64,000 bases of DNA from Siphonodentalium dalli. Its lineage: Eukaryota; Mollusca; Scaphopoda; Gadilida; Siphonodentaliidae. The notes below the pieces were generated by a model that saw nothing but the letters and a program-made list of their open reading frames with translations, made no database searches and had not been told where the DNA came from. The translations under genes and the position numbers were made by a program. Of the stretch, positions 9,683 through 21,579 are shown piece by piece (within the stretch, counting starts at the first letter, position 1; every line of letters begins with the position of its first letter). The DNA lies in the NCBI GenBank assembly GCA_032622095.1, contig CP136061.1, forward strand, positions 4,458,505 to 4,522,504, given 5' to 3'.

Positions 9683-10087
9683 TTGCGTTGTTGCAGGAAC
9701 ATGGTCGTACTGTACATCAATAGTCTTGAGAAATTCCGTTACTGGATCAATGTTTCAAAATAACGTTAACGTTACAATTTACGCATCTAATGACGTTAAC
9801 ATTTTTCGAGGATCAAGTATATGGGACGCGCGGGCCTCGTTGACGACGTCATGCGTATTTCATCAAATTTCTCCGAACGTCAAATCAGATGTGTTTCTTT
9901 TTTGTCAAAAACATCATATTTCTATGAATAAAACACCGATTTGACTCGGGAACATTTTATCTGTACCATTTTACCATTATCTTATAACATATTTCACTGA
10001 AAGGTAACTTCTGCAAGTGCATTTTACAACGCTATCGTCTTCGAATTTATTCGAAGACTTTCGCTTTTGTTAAATATGCACTGGTAA

Positions 10088-10212
10088 AGTAACACAATTT
10101 ACCAACACATCTATTTTTTCTCGGTTTTATTCTAAGTTCAGTTAGTCCAGCGAAGGGGAGCGCCCTTCGCTTACCACACTGACATTAGAATCCGAGAAAA
10201 AATCGATACATT
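10088..10212. repeat. inverted repeat with about 45-bp arms
   Basis: The left arm reads ACACAATTTACCAACACATC, then TTTTTTCTCGG and TTCTAA. The right arm carries the reverse complement with a few mismatches (AGAATCCGAGAAAAAATCGA, then ATTGGTAAATTGTGCT). Between the arms lies a second short palindrome, AGCGAAGGG...CCCTTCGCT. The structure would form a long cruciform or RNA hairpin. It may be a small fold-back element or an element terminus. Confidence 0.7.
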
Positions 10213-10964
10213 GGTAAATTGTGCTCTTTTCTGTCAATAAAATCCCTTCGAAGCGCTCACCTTACTCATTGGAATCTAACACAACCTCTAGACCGATCCT
10301 GGGCTGTTACTCTGGCCCAACCCCTCGCTCGATGTCACTCTGGCCCATGGACATACATAACAGGTTTGTCCAGGTCATATTATTATTCCTCACAGGTAGC
10401 TCAATTACTATAGTATATGCTGGTTCACACATATATTAATAATCGCACTAATAGAAGTAATTTACTCGTGAGTAATCCATCACTATTTTATGCAATACTT
10501 ATTCCCTTAATATAGTGCGTACAGATTGTTCATCTTGTTGTCATAGCTTTGAATATACAATATTATTCTGGTCATTGTAAATAAATCATAGCATTTTATA
10601 CTGGTCTCTACTTTTGTTATGCTGGTCAACTCATATGGATTTGGGTGTTGTATTTATCATGCTCACAGTGTAAGTTATAATCTAGTCCGCCAGTTAGTAA
10701 CACTCAGGTAATACCAGGTATATAGACAACCCAGGTGTACTACGTCCAGCTTACTCGTGAATATTGATGTCGTCATCCAGCCATGCAGTGTCGACGATCC
10801 GGTCGTTGTACCGCCCTATCCACTGCTCGTCAGATGTCTTGGTTGACACGTTACTCATCCATTCAGAGATGTCAGATCTGGTCGTTGTACTTCACTGTCA
10901 GTCCAGCTAATAACATGCATACGAGCCTATCCTACCAGCTAACCTATATTGATATAGGTCAGGT

Positions 10965-11124
10965 CGTGAACGAGGTCAGAGGTCACAGTGCCAGCTACCG
11001 CTACCAATCTGATACATAGTTATTACAGACATGGGTATACAGTTACATACCAGCCATCCTGTAGGTATATAGGTCACGTCATGAATGAGGTCAAAGGTCA
11101 CAGTATCAGCTACCGCTGCCAATC
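10965..11124 (+). promoter_or_regulatory. duplicated segment with two DR1 nuclear-receptor-like sites
   Basis: A segment of about 54 bp occurs twice (10965-11017 and 11070-11124). Each copy contains two direct AGGTCA half-sites with a 1-bp spacer (10973-10985, and 11088-11100 reading AGGTCAAAGGTCA). This is the canonical DR1 site bound by RXR, HNF4 and COUP-TF receptors in animals. The match is exact in both copies, but no gene is seen nearby on which they would act, so regulation is only a possibility. Confidence 0.4.
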
Positions 11125-11354
11125 CAGATGCAGGTATATTTACCAACTGGCTTATGCATATTAATGATATGGTAATTATGTAATGAGTTGACCAGTGGTC
11201 CATGGTATGGCACTCCCTCAGTATAACTATAACGCTACCACTTGTAATTGGGAAACAGTTAGTTTCACGTGTGGCATTGGGGTATATATTATGTCATGTT
11301 TCCGCTCGGCCTATTTAGGACATTTATATAGGTACCCCTCCCCCAGCACGCCAC

Positions 11355-14300
11355 ACTGACATACTGAATCAGATGACATACGACTAAACACATAATCAGA
11401 AGTGAACATCGAGGCTTATATAAAGGTCTCTAATAACAGTATGCTGGCATACTGAATCAGATGACCTACGACTAAACACATAATCATAAGTGAACACTGA
11501 GTCTTATATAAAGGTCTCTAATAACAACATGCTGGCATATTGGATCAGATTACGACTAAACACATAATCAGAAGTGAACACTAAGGCTTATATAAAGATC
11601 TCTAATAACTCCATACTGACATACTGAATCAGATGACATACGACTAACACATAATCAGAAGTGAACATTGAGGCTTATAAAAAGGCTCTAATAACAACAT
11701 GCTGGCATACTGAATCAGATTACGACTAAACGCATAATCAGAAGTGAACACTGAGACTTATATACAGGTCTCTAATAACAGCATGCTGCCATACTGAATC
11801 AGATGACCTACGACTAAACAGATAATCAGAAATGAACATTGAGGCTTATATAAAGGTATCTATTAACAGCATGCTGGCATACTGCATCAGATTACCTACG
11901 ACTAACACATAATAAGAAGTGAACATTGAGGATATATTAAGGTCTCTAATAACAATATGCTGGCATACTGAATCAGATGAACTACGACTAAACTCATATC
12001 CAGAAGTGAACATTGAGGCTTATATAAAGTCTCTAATAACAGTATGCTGGCATACTGAATCAGATGACCTACGACTAAACACATAATCAGAAGTGAACAT
12101 TGAGGCTTACATAAAGGCCTCTAATAACAGCATGCGGGCATACTGAATCAGAAAACCAGCGACTAAACACATAATCAGAAGTGAACATTGAAGCGTATAC
12201 ATGTATAAAGGTATCTAATAACAGCATGCTGGCATACTGAATCAGATGACCTACGACTAAACACATAATCAGAAGTGAACATTGAGACTTATATGAAGGT
12301 CTCTAATAACAGCATGCTGGCATACTGAATCAGATGACATACGACTAAACACATAATCAAAAGTGAACATTGAGGCTTATATAAAGGTATCTAATAACAT
12401 CATGCTGGTATACTGAATCAGAGGACCTACGAATAACACATAATAAGAAGTGAACATAGAGGCTTATAGAAAGGTCTCTAATAACAGTATGCTGGCATAC
12501 TGAATCAGATGAAATACGACTAAACACATAATCAGAAGTGAACACTGAGGCTTATATAAAGGTATCTAATAACAGTATGCTGGCATACTGAATCAGATGA
12601 CCTACGACTAAACACAAAATCAGAAGTGAACAGTGAGGCTTATATGAAGGTCCCTAATAACAGCATGCTAACATACTGAATCAGATGACCAAGGACTAAA
12701 GACATAATCAGAAGTGAACATTGAGGCTTATATAAAGGTCACTAATAACAGCATGCTGACATACTGAATGAGATGACCTACGACTAAACACATAGTCAGA
12801 AGTGAACATTGAGGCTTATATAAAGGTATATAATAACAAAATGCTGGCATACTGAATCAGATGAACTACGACTAAACACATAATCAGAAGTGAACACTGA
12901 GGCTCATATAAAGGTATCTAATAACAGTATGCTGGCATACTGAATCAGATGACCTACGACTAAACACATAATCATAAGTGAACGTTGAGGCTTATACAAA
13001 GGTCTCTAATAACAACATGCTGGCATACTGAATCAGATGAACTACGACTAAACACATAACCAGAAGTGAACATTGAGGCTCATATAAAGGTCTCTAATAA
13101 CAGTATGCTGGCATACTGAATCAAATGACCAATGACTAAACACATTGTCATAAGTGAACATTGAGGCTTATATAAAGGTATCTAATAACAACATGCTGGC
13201 ATACTGAATCAGATTACTACTAAACACATAATCAGAAGTGAACACTGAGGCTTATATAAAGGTCTCTAATAACTGCATGCTGACATACTGAATCTGATGA
13301 CATACGACTAACACATAATCAGAAGTGAACATTGTGGCTTATATAAAGGTCTCTAATTACAGCAAGCTGGCATACTGAATCAGATGACCTACGACTAAGC
13401 ACATAATCAGAAGTGAACATTGAGGCTTATATAAAGGTCTCTAATAACAGAATGCTGGCATACTGAATCAGATGACCTGCGACTAAACACATAATCAGAA
13501 GTAAACATTATGGCTTGTATAAATGTCTCTAATAACAGCATGCTGGCATACTGAATCAGATTATCTACGACTAAACACATAATCAGAAGTGAATAATGAG
13601 GCTTATACACGTTTAAAGGTCTCTAATAACAGCATGCGAGCATACTGAATCAGAAAACCAGCGACTAAAAACATAATCAGAAGTGAACATCGAGGCGTAT
13701 ACATGTATAAAGGTATCTAATAACAGCATGCTGGCATACTGAATCAGATGACCAACGACTAAAAACATAATCAGAAGTGAACATTGAGGCGTATATAAAG
13801 GTCTCTAATACCAGCGTGCTGGCATACTGAACCAGATGACCTACGACTAAACACATAATCAGAAGTGAACAGTGAGGCTTATACATGTATAAATGTCTCC
13901 AATAACAGCATACTGGCATACTGAATCAGATGACCAACGACTAAACACATAATCAGAAGTGAACATTGAGGCTTATACATGTATAAAGGTATATAATAAC
14001 AGCATGCTGGCATACTGAATCAGATGATCAACGACTAAACACATAATCAGAAGTGAACATTGAGGCTTATATAATGGTCTCTAATAACAGCATGCTGGCA
14101 TACTGAATCAGATGACCAACGACTAAACACATAATCAGAAGTGAACAATGATGCTTATATACAGGTATATGATAACAGTATGCTGGCACACTGAATCAGA
14201 TGACCTACGACTAAACACATACTCAGAAGTGAACATTGGGACTTATATGAAGGTCTCTAATAACAGCATGCTGGCACACTGAATCAGATGACCTACGACT

Positions 14301-14862
14301 AAGCACATAATCAGAAGTGAACATTGAGGCTTATATAAAGGTCTCTAATAACAGAATGCTGGCATACTGAACCAGATGACCTACGACTAAACACACAATC
14401 AGAAGTGAACATTGGGACTTATATAAAAGGTATCTAATAACAGCATTCTGGCATACTGAATCAGATGACCAACGACTAAACACATTATCAGAAGTGAACA
14501 TTGAGGCTTATATAAAGGTCTCTAAAAACAGCATGCTGGCATACTGCATCAGATGTCCTACGACTAACACATAATAAGAAGTGAACATTGAGGCTTATAT
14601 AAAGGTCTCTAATAACAGCATGCTGGCATACTGAATCAGATGACATACGACTAAACACATAATCAGAAGTGAACATTGAGACTTATATAAAGGTCTCTAA
14701 TAACAGTATGCTGGCATACTGAATCAGATGAACTACGATTAAACACATAATCAGAAGTGAACGTTGAGGCTTATAAAAAGGTCTCTAATAACAGCATGCT
14801 GACACACTGAATCAGATGACCTACGACTAATAAGAAGTGAACATTGAGTCTTATCTAAAATA
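11355..14862. repeat. 88-bp satellite array, block 2
   Basis: About 40 units of the same satellite in the same orientation as block 1. Several units carry an expanded TTATACATGTATAAAGG variant (for example near 12190, 13670, 13890 and 13975), and others lack ACCT before ACGACT. The run of variants from about 11671 onward is nearly the same as at 62871-64000. The array ends in mid-unit at about 14862. Confidence 0.96.
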
Positions 14863-15236
14863 TGGATTGTAAATACCATCCGAAAAAAGCTATGCCGAAA
14901 CGGATTAAGGAAGACTACTAAAAGGGATCCATGGTATGCGGCTGTGACATAATTATGGAGATGACATTTCGGTGATAATTGCATTAAAACGGGTCAAGTC
15001 ACATCAATGTAAAATATGTACACGTATGCCCGCATCACATTCGACAAAGTCGCTGTGTGTTTCTATATACACAAGCTGGGCAACCCGTTGTTGCTCGGGT
15101 AAATATGTGTAACATACTAGGGCCCAACAAGTCATTTAAACTAATTATTAGTCACCGGAGGTAAACATCACCTATTGCATGACATGTTTCGGATAAATTA
15201 ATCTCTATAACATTACCTCTATCGCTTTTGTGGATA
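14863..15236. other. unique AT-rich spacer
   Basis: No gene or clear repeat. It lies between satellite block 2 and the large palindrome. Confidence 0.4.
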
Positions 15237-15469
15237 TAGTCCAGGAGATATTGGTCGACCTCTGCACCCCCCCCCAGGACTTAACTTCACCCCACTAATT
15301 TTCTTCCTTAAGGTCTCCTCTAATTTTTTTCACTTGTTAACATTTGTTTTAAATGCACCAGGTCTCTTTGATCGCCGTTATAGTAAAGATGATGTCACAT
15401 GCCGTCTTGTTTTCCGCTCGATTCGTTATGCTAATATACAACCCTTACAAATTAGCCAAAAATCCGACA

Positions 15470-16400
15470 CCATAATCCAATATGGCGGCCAAAATGGCCG
15501 TCGAAATGTGAAAATATGCTATTTTTCTGACATGTTACCACCTTTCGACTGTCTCTGTTGGAAAATTTTAGAATGTTTGCGTCATGTTATACATTTATCA
15601 TATAGAGGCGTCATTGGCGAACACATGGGGACCATAATATGCATTCATTGCTGGATATTTTTGTCCGATATCACGTTTTCCCAAATGCCGGTATCATAGG
15701 TCAAAGCCGAATCTCCGTTAATAACGCGATGTTATGTTTCGAATCAATGAATGTCATTGCTATTATAACAACACTCATGCATATATATGTGCAGGAGATA
15801 CTCAAGCTAGGATCCTCTTATACCTAAGTTGAGGAATATTTACCCAAATCCAAGATGACGGCCAAAATGGCCACCAGAAATAAAAAATCGCCGAAAATCG
15901 CCGATTTTAACATCAGTGAACATTTATTGTCATGAAAACTCCACACCTGCTTACTATTGTGAGTTGGGAACACTTAGGCGAAGAACTTTTCTTGTACCAT
16001 ATCCAAATAAAAGTCCCCCAAATCCAAAATGGCGCCCACAATGGCGGACATATTTTGAAAAATCACCGAAATTCCCTCATATTCACATCATTGGGCATTA
16101 TTGTCGAGACAACTCCACCCATGCTTACAATTGAGTTGGAAATACTGAGGTGAGGTAATTACATCACATTTCATGCAAGAAATTGTTTTCCAAATCGAAG
16201 ATGGCGGCCAAAATGGCGACCGAAATTTGAAAACAAGTCTACATTCCTTTACTTTCTTACGATGGGCGTTATTGTTTCGCGATTTCTATCCACCATTACA
16301 TGTTGATATGGAATAGTAACATGAAGTATTCATTCATTCGGGTTTGGCAATTGATACTCACAGCCATGATCGCTGCTAAATTGGCGGCTAGAAATTGAAA
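15470..16400 (+). repeat. diverged tandem repeat with ATGGCGGCCAAAATGGC core (left arm)
   Basis: Four to five copies of a unit of about 170-190 bp, each opening with a paired core such as ATGGCGGCCAAAATGGCCG at about 15481, 15853, 16028 and 16200, with a weaker one near 16380. Between cores the text is related but drifted. The mirror set is in the right arm at 19000-19900. The core matches the AANATGGCGGC consensus of the YY1 factor, which may be chance. Confidence 0.65.
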
Positions 16401-17718
16401 AGAAATCGATAATTTCACATATTAATTTCAACTTTTTGTCATAATATCGGTATGTATCCTCGTATCCTTCTGGAAAGATGAAAAAACGCCATTAATATCG
16501 CGATGTGGCATTTCGAAATCCAGTCTCCACTTAGCGCCGATAATGGCCGTAAGCGTAGGTGCGCCGAATAGTTATATCAGAACAATTACCTGATAACAGA
16601 TTCTGATTAGCCACGTCACGTCCATAATTATCTGGACCAGCTTCCATTTCTTTGTCTGATAAATCTAGGTCGCTCACACCGACAAAGTATTCACCACTTC
16701 CTGGGAGTAGGGTCCCTCTAATCATAACGTTTCAAACAATTCATTTTCCGGTGTCTAGCTTACGATTTTAAATATTTGCTAAATATTATATTTGTCCGTC
16801 ATCTTGAACTAGGAAGGCATATGGCCGATGAGTACAAGCTTACAGAAGGTCATATCTATGTATGTGTCTCATACCCCATGGGATAACGACATGTACACCT
16901 GGCGAACCAGTTAGCTAGTCACTTCTCAATAGATGGTTCGTCAACACACACTTAGCGAACGCATTGGCATATGTGGACAACATCGACAGTGTTTCGAAGG
17001 TTGCTAGCTGTCTCATTCCATTGGACAGATGTCTATTGGCTAAAGAGAAGACCCTAGTGTACAGACTACCCACACTTCTTTACCATTACCATTATCCGAA
17101 GCAAACTGTGTGACGCCCCGCAGTTGTCTCGTCGAATATCTCCCAGCAGACAAGAACAATGCTCGCGGTGCTAGTTTGTGGACATGCGCCATGATAGTGG
17201 GAATAAAATGGGCCACTGTATACACCACACCTACACCTGGTGTATGTTTAATATATCGAATGTCATGCGTGTCGGTTTTATTTGGTGTGGTAAGATTGTA
17301 TTTCCACATCCGTTTCGAAGCCTTTCTGATTCAACTACGTATACTTTTGTCTGGATAATACTATGCTAGCCTCCCTCAAAACAGTCGGATTGGCTAAAGG
17401 ATAATGTCTTTATAGCATGAATATATGCGTGTTTTGTTATCCTCTCTCGCGGTTAGTGTCAGTATGTGGGCGGTATTATTCAAGAAAATGTCAGGAACTG
17501 TGGTGCATTTATTTCACTATGTATTTAAAGAACAATTTACAGTCTCGATGGCAATGGCTGTGGACGTTGGGGAACGCGACCTTTATGATCATATAGCTTT
17601 ATATATATAACTTTAGAATATAGTAGTTAATGTCTCGTGCAGGAAATGGTCGCAATGGTGATGTTACCAAGAAATCACTTGGTGTACCAACGTTTGTTGA
17701 ACTGAATGCAAGAGCTCA

Positions 17719-17991
17719 TCAACGTAACATTCCTCTGGATGTACTTCGCGTTGAACATTTCACCCTTTTGTTGATGGCATTTGTACTTTCTTGAACCATA
17801 CCACCCAGCGTGAGTATGACATACAAATGTATCAACCAACTGTCAAAGGTATCGCCTTTAAGACTACACACAGTCTTGGTGGGGCTTATACAACAGTAGC
17901 CAATGGCATACTCCTGGTCCAGTTGTTTAAGAACGGCTTCCGAACGGATGGGAACATACAATCTTAGCATACAAGTAAAGCAAAGCCACAC
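17719..17991 (-). other. unrecognised open frame in the palindrome's right inner arm
   Basis: A 90-codon minus-strand frame. A diverged counterpart is read on the plus strand of the left arm near 17.28-17.36 kb (the shared local pattern is a VP/FP-IRSEA-like stretch), so any coding sense would run from both outer ends toward the centre. No family is recognised. It may be a remnant of a transposase or simply chance. Confidence 0.15.
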
Positions 17992-20187
17992 ATGAGATCC
18001 TGTCTGAACCTAAAACATGACAAAATAAGGGGCGGTGTAGTCATGGTCCAATTTCATTTCCACTATCATGACACATACCCACGAACTAGCACCGTGTGTA
18101 TTGTTATCATCTGCTTGGATCTGTTCGGTGAGACGATTGCTGGACGCCAACAAGCTTGTTCTTATGATCATGTTCAAGGAGTTTGGGTATGTTATGCATT
18201 ATGGTCTTCTACGCCTTAGCAGAAATGCATCCGTCAACTGTCGGGCTTTCAACATTCGAAGCCATATACAGAAGTTGTCCGGGTACGTCAGTGCATTAGA
18301 TGAGTATGTGAATTGATGAACCATATATTGAGAAGTGGCTGTTTGGGAAGATCACCAGGTGTGCACGTTGTTATCCCCATTAGGCCACCAAAGCTGACAA
18401 TACGCAGATAGATAGGTCCTTCTGAAAGCTAGTATACGCATCGACCGAATACCTTTATAGTGTATCGCACAAGATGACGCATATACCCCATATATAGCAT
18501 CTGAATTATACCATGAGCTATACCACGAATGCAGCTCGCTAAGAATTCCAAGCTTTCGAAACAAACACGTGAGCTGAACACCGGCATATGTATTGTTTGA
18601 AACATTCCGATTAGTGACACCCTTCTACAAAGAAGAGTAATGAACTGTTGTTGTGAGTGAGATAGATTAATCTGACGAAGAGACGGAAACGAGTCTAGAT
18701 AATGTTGAATGTGGCAATTCAGAATAAGCTCAGGTACTATTGTTTTGATTCTTGGAAGTCATAATATGACTATTCGGCGCACCTATATACGGTTACGGCC
18801 AGTATGAGCCCTTAGTGGAGAATGGATTTTGAAATACCACATCGCGATTGTGAGTTTTCATCCTTCCAAAAGGCTACGATTTACATTGGAACTAATAGAT
18901 GGCTTATATTATGTACCGTTTCGTTTATACAAATCAATATTATGACATAAAGTTGAAATTAATATGTGATAATATCGGCTTCTTTTCAATTTCTGCCCGC
19001 CAGTTTGGCCGCCATATTGACTGTGAGTATCAGTTTCCAAACGCTAATGAATACTTCATACATATCAACATGTAATGGTGGATAGAAATCGCGAAACAAT
19101 AAGGCCCACCCTAAGAAAGTAAAGGAATGTATGCGTATTTTCAAATTTCGGTCGCCATTTTGGCCGCCATCTTCGATTTGGAAAACCACTTCTTGCATGA
19201 GATGAAAGGTAATTACTTCACCTCAGTATTTCCAACTCAACTGTACGCATGGATGGAGTTGTCTCGACAATAATGCCCAATGATGTGAATATGAGGGAAT
19301 TTCGGTGATTTTTCAAAATCTGTCCGCCACTGTGGGCGCCATTTTGGATTTGGGGGACTTTTATTTGGATATGGTACAAGCAAAGTTCTTCGCCTAAGTG
19401 TTCCCAACTTACAATAGTAAGCAGGTGTGGAGTTGTCATGACAATAATGCTCACTGTTGTTAAAATCAGCCATTTTCGGAGATTTTTTATTTCTGGTGGC
19501 CATTTTGGCCGCCATCTTGGATTTGGGTAAATATTCCTCAACTCAGGTATAAGAGGAATCCTAGCTCGAGTATCTCCTGCAAATATATGTGCATGTGTGT
19601 TGTTATAATATCAATGACATTCATTGATTCGAAACATAACATCGCGTTATTAACGGAGATTCGGCTTTGACCTATGATACCGGCATTTGGGAAAACGTGA
19701 TATCGGACAAAAATATCCCGCAATGAATGCATATTATGGTCCCCATGTGTTCGCCAATGACTCCTCTATATGATAAATGTATAACATGACGCAAACATTC
19801 TAACAGTTTCCAACAGAGACAAACGAAAGGTGGTAACATGTCAGAAAAATAGCATATTTTCACATTTCGGCGGCCATCTTGGCCGCCATATTGGATTCTG
19901 GTATCAGATTTTTGGCTAATTTGTAAGGGTTGTATATTAGCATAACGAATCGAGCGGAAAACAAGACGGCATGTAACATCATCTTTACTATAACGGCGAT
20001 CAAAGAGACCTGGTGCATTTAAAACAAATGGCCGCCATGATGGACGCCATCTTGTCTGGAGTCTCTGCGGCCACTTTTTTTTCTTGTTAACAAATGAAAA
20101 AAATTAGAGGAGACCTTAGGGAAGAAAATTAGTGGGGTGAAGTTAAGTCCTGGGGGGTGCAGAGGTCGACCAATATATCCTGGACTA

Positions 20188-21060
20188 ATAACAAACACTT
20201 TTTATTGCTAATTATTAGAGGGTTATTAAATAATCGTATGTGAACGTCAAATGACCACAATGTGCCACATTGCCCACATATCTTCTGAGCTGATAATAAA
20301 CGCTCTCCATTGAACATCTTTGTTTATAACATTTGTTTGTCACCGTTAAAGTCATCTGAGATCAAAGGCGCCTATCCCGTAATATCTCCCTGGTCACGTG
20401 AGTCATGTGTACCAATGTTCATAATATCGTCTAAGATGATAATATAAGTTACACGGCTTGTTGATGTGGGATACGGTGTGGTATGCCCCGGTAGATGATA
20501 GTATCCCCCGAGGCGATAGCCGAGGGGGATACGAGAGTCGATCGGGGCATACCACACCGTATCCCACATCAACAAGCCGTGTAATGTATTTATCCCCGGT
20601 CAAAATTAACAAGATATTCCCACAGACATAAAGCGCGGAAACGAGCCACGAACAGTAACTCTATTTGATTAGACTGCTCATACGATGAATATATTTATAT
20701 AGCTGTTTCCACAAGTTGTCTATAAATACTTGCTGGCCTCGCTTACTTTTGGAATCTATATGTTAGACGATATAAAAGAGAGCAATACACTTCAAAAATA
20801 GTAATGGTAAATGAGTCAGACAACCTAAATAAATGAAGCAAGAGTAGCAAGATAACATCACACCAGGAATCAACGTGGCTTTGAAAGATGTACATTAGAC
20901 CCCCTCTACTCACATAATGTGGGTCACACAAAGCAAGAAATTCAATTAATTGAGGAAATTAACCATGCTAGAATATTGACGGTAAGGTGGTATTAACTAC
21001 TACGAGCATAATAATAGTACTATTCTTTTATAATATATGTGGGCATGCTGTATGGAAATA
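20188..21060. other. non-coding spacer with one strong hairpin
   Basis: No gene seen. The only structure is the perfect-stem palindrome at 20451-20582. Confidence 0.4.
20451..20582. repeat. perfect 40-bp-stem palindrome
   Basis: The arm at 20451-20490 (starting ACACGGCTTGTTGATGTGGG) is exactly reverse-complementary to 20543-20582. Nested inside is a second short stem, GTATCCCCC...GGGGGATAC (20501-20532). A related phrase, GGGATACGGCGTGGTATGG, occurs at about 26286, so this is probably a dispersed fold-back family. Perfect arms imply recent origin or strong homogenisation. Confidence 0.85.
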
Positions 21061-21064
21061 TTAA

Positions 21065-21521
21065 AGGTACTCAATCCGATAAAACTCATCTCAATTACTA
21101 TTTCAATGGCTTCGGGGGTCAAAAATATTTGATTCGAGTCGAGGAAGTCACCCATCAAAGCTCAGATTTGTTAGATATCGATTTTAGAAATCTATTATTT
21201 TTCATTATCGGGAATTCTTTCTGGCCCAGAAGACATTCAAAATTGCGTACCCTGATTATAGAGTTATCCATCCTTGTCTGTTTGAATAGAGTTTTGGCGT
21301 AAAATCTCGAGCAGGTTACCAAATTAGTACTCATCTCGAGCAATTAACAAATTTCAAAAATCAATATCTAATAACTCTGGGCTTTGTTTGATGGTTTCCT
21401 CGACTCGAATCAAATATATTTTACCCCCAAAGCCAAAAAAATAGTAATATAGGACCCTCTGATCGGATTGTTGTTGTTGGAATCTGTTGAGATGGGGACC
21501 CTCTTTTCGGATTGAGTACCT
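21065..21521. mobile_element. TTAA-flanked fold-back MITE
   Basis: A 457-bp element whose ends are inverted repeats beginning AGGTACTCAATCCGA. The arms remain alignable for roughly 200 bp, including GATTCGAGTCGAGGAA. TTAA lies directly outside both ends (21061-21064 and 21522-21525), the target duplication left by piggyBac and Kolobok transposases. No coding capacity was recognised. The arms have diverged, so it is not very young. Confidence 0.8.
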
Positions 21522-21579
21522 TTAAAGGACAAACCAATAGTTACAATACAATTATAACTGTTTTTTTTTAATTAAGAGC

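Larger units (their letters stand above)
2254..9950 (-). mobile_element. Polinton/adintovirus-like element, fossil
   Basis: A cluster of minus-strand genes carries the hallmarks of Polintons (Mavericks) and adintoviruses: double-jelly-roll capsid, penton-like protein, pX/pVI-like protein, retroviral-type integrase with chromodomain, and FtsK/HerA-type packaging ATPase. DNA polymerase B and the adenain-type protease were not recognised, and no terminal inverted repeat was found at either side, so this looks like part of an element. The left edge directly abuts satellite DNA. The right edge is uncertain, because recognisable genes stop at 9682. Several genes are still open while others are broken (a handful of breaks in all), which suggests a fairly young fossil. 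Confidence 0.87.
9683..11354. other. non-coding flank between Polinton-like genes and satellite
   Basis: No convincing gene. It holds TAACGTTAACGTTAC-type motifs near 9760, a local hairpin (TCTTCGAATTTATTCGAAGA near 10040), a larger inverted repeat at 10088-10212, and a duplicated segment with nuclear-receptor-like sites at 10965-11124. Satellite resumes at 11355. I could not tell whether this is element DNA, host DNA carried with it, or a separate insertion. Confidence 0.5.
15237..20187. repeat. giant palindrome, about 2.4-kb arms
   Basis: The left end (TAGTCCAGGAGATATTGGTC) is repeated in reverse complement at the right end with one difference. Homology between the strands continues inward to a centre near 17.65 kb. 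The outer 1.2 kb of each arm is very similar by eye (roughly 95% over 15.40-15.66 kb). The inner parts still align but far less well (for example 16.87-17.35 against 17.84-18.36 kb). No transposase was recognised. It could be a fold-back transposon, an old inverted duplication or an assembly effect. No convincing target duplication was found. Confidence 0.8.

Noticed and set aside
11902-14984. Minus-strand frames of 60-80 codons with recurrent SSDSVCQHAVIRDLYISLNVHF text
   Set aside because: They are translations of the 88-bp satellite in changing frames. The unit is not a multiple of three and the same peptides recur wherever the array does.
15334-15827. 121- and 62-codon frames in the left palindrome arm (mirrored at 19538-19863)
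   Set aside because: The mirrored arm yields the same peptides only because the DNA is an inverted copy. They cross the ATGGCGGC repeat units and lack any recognised domain.
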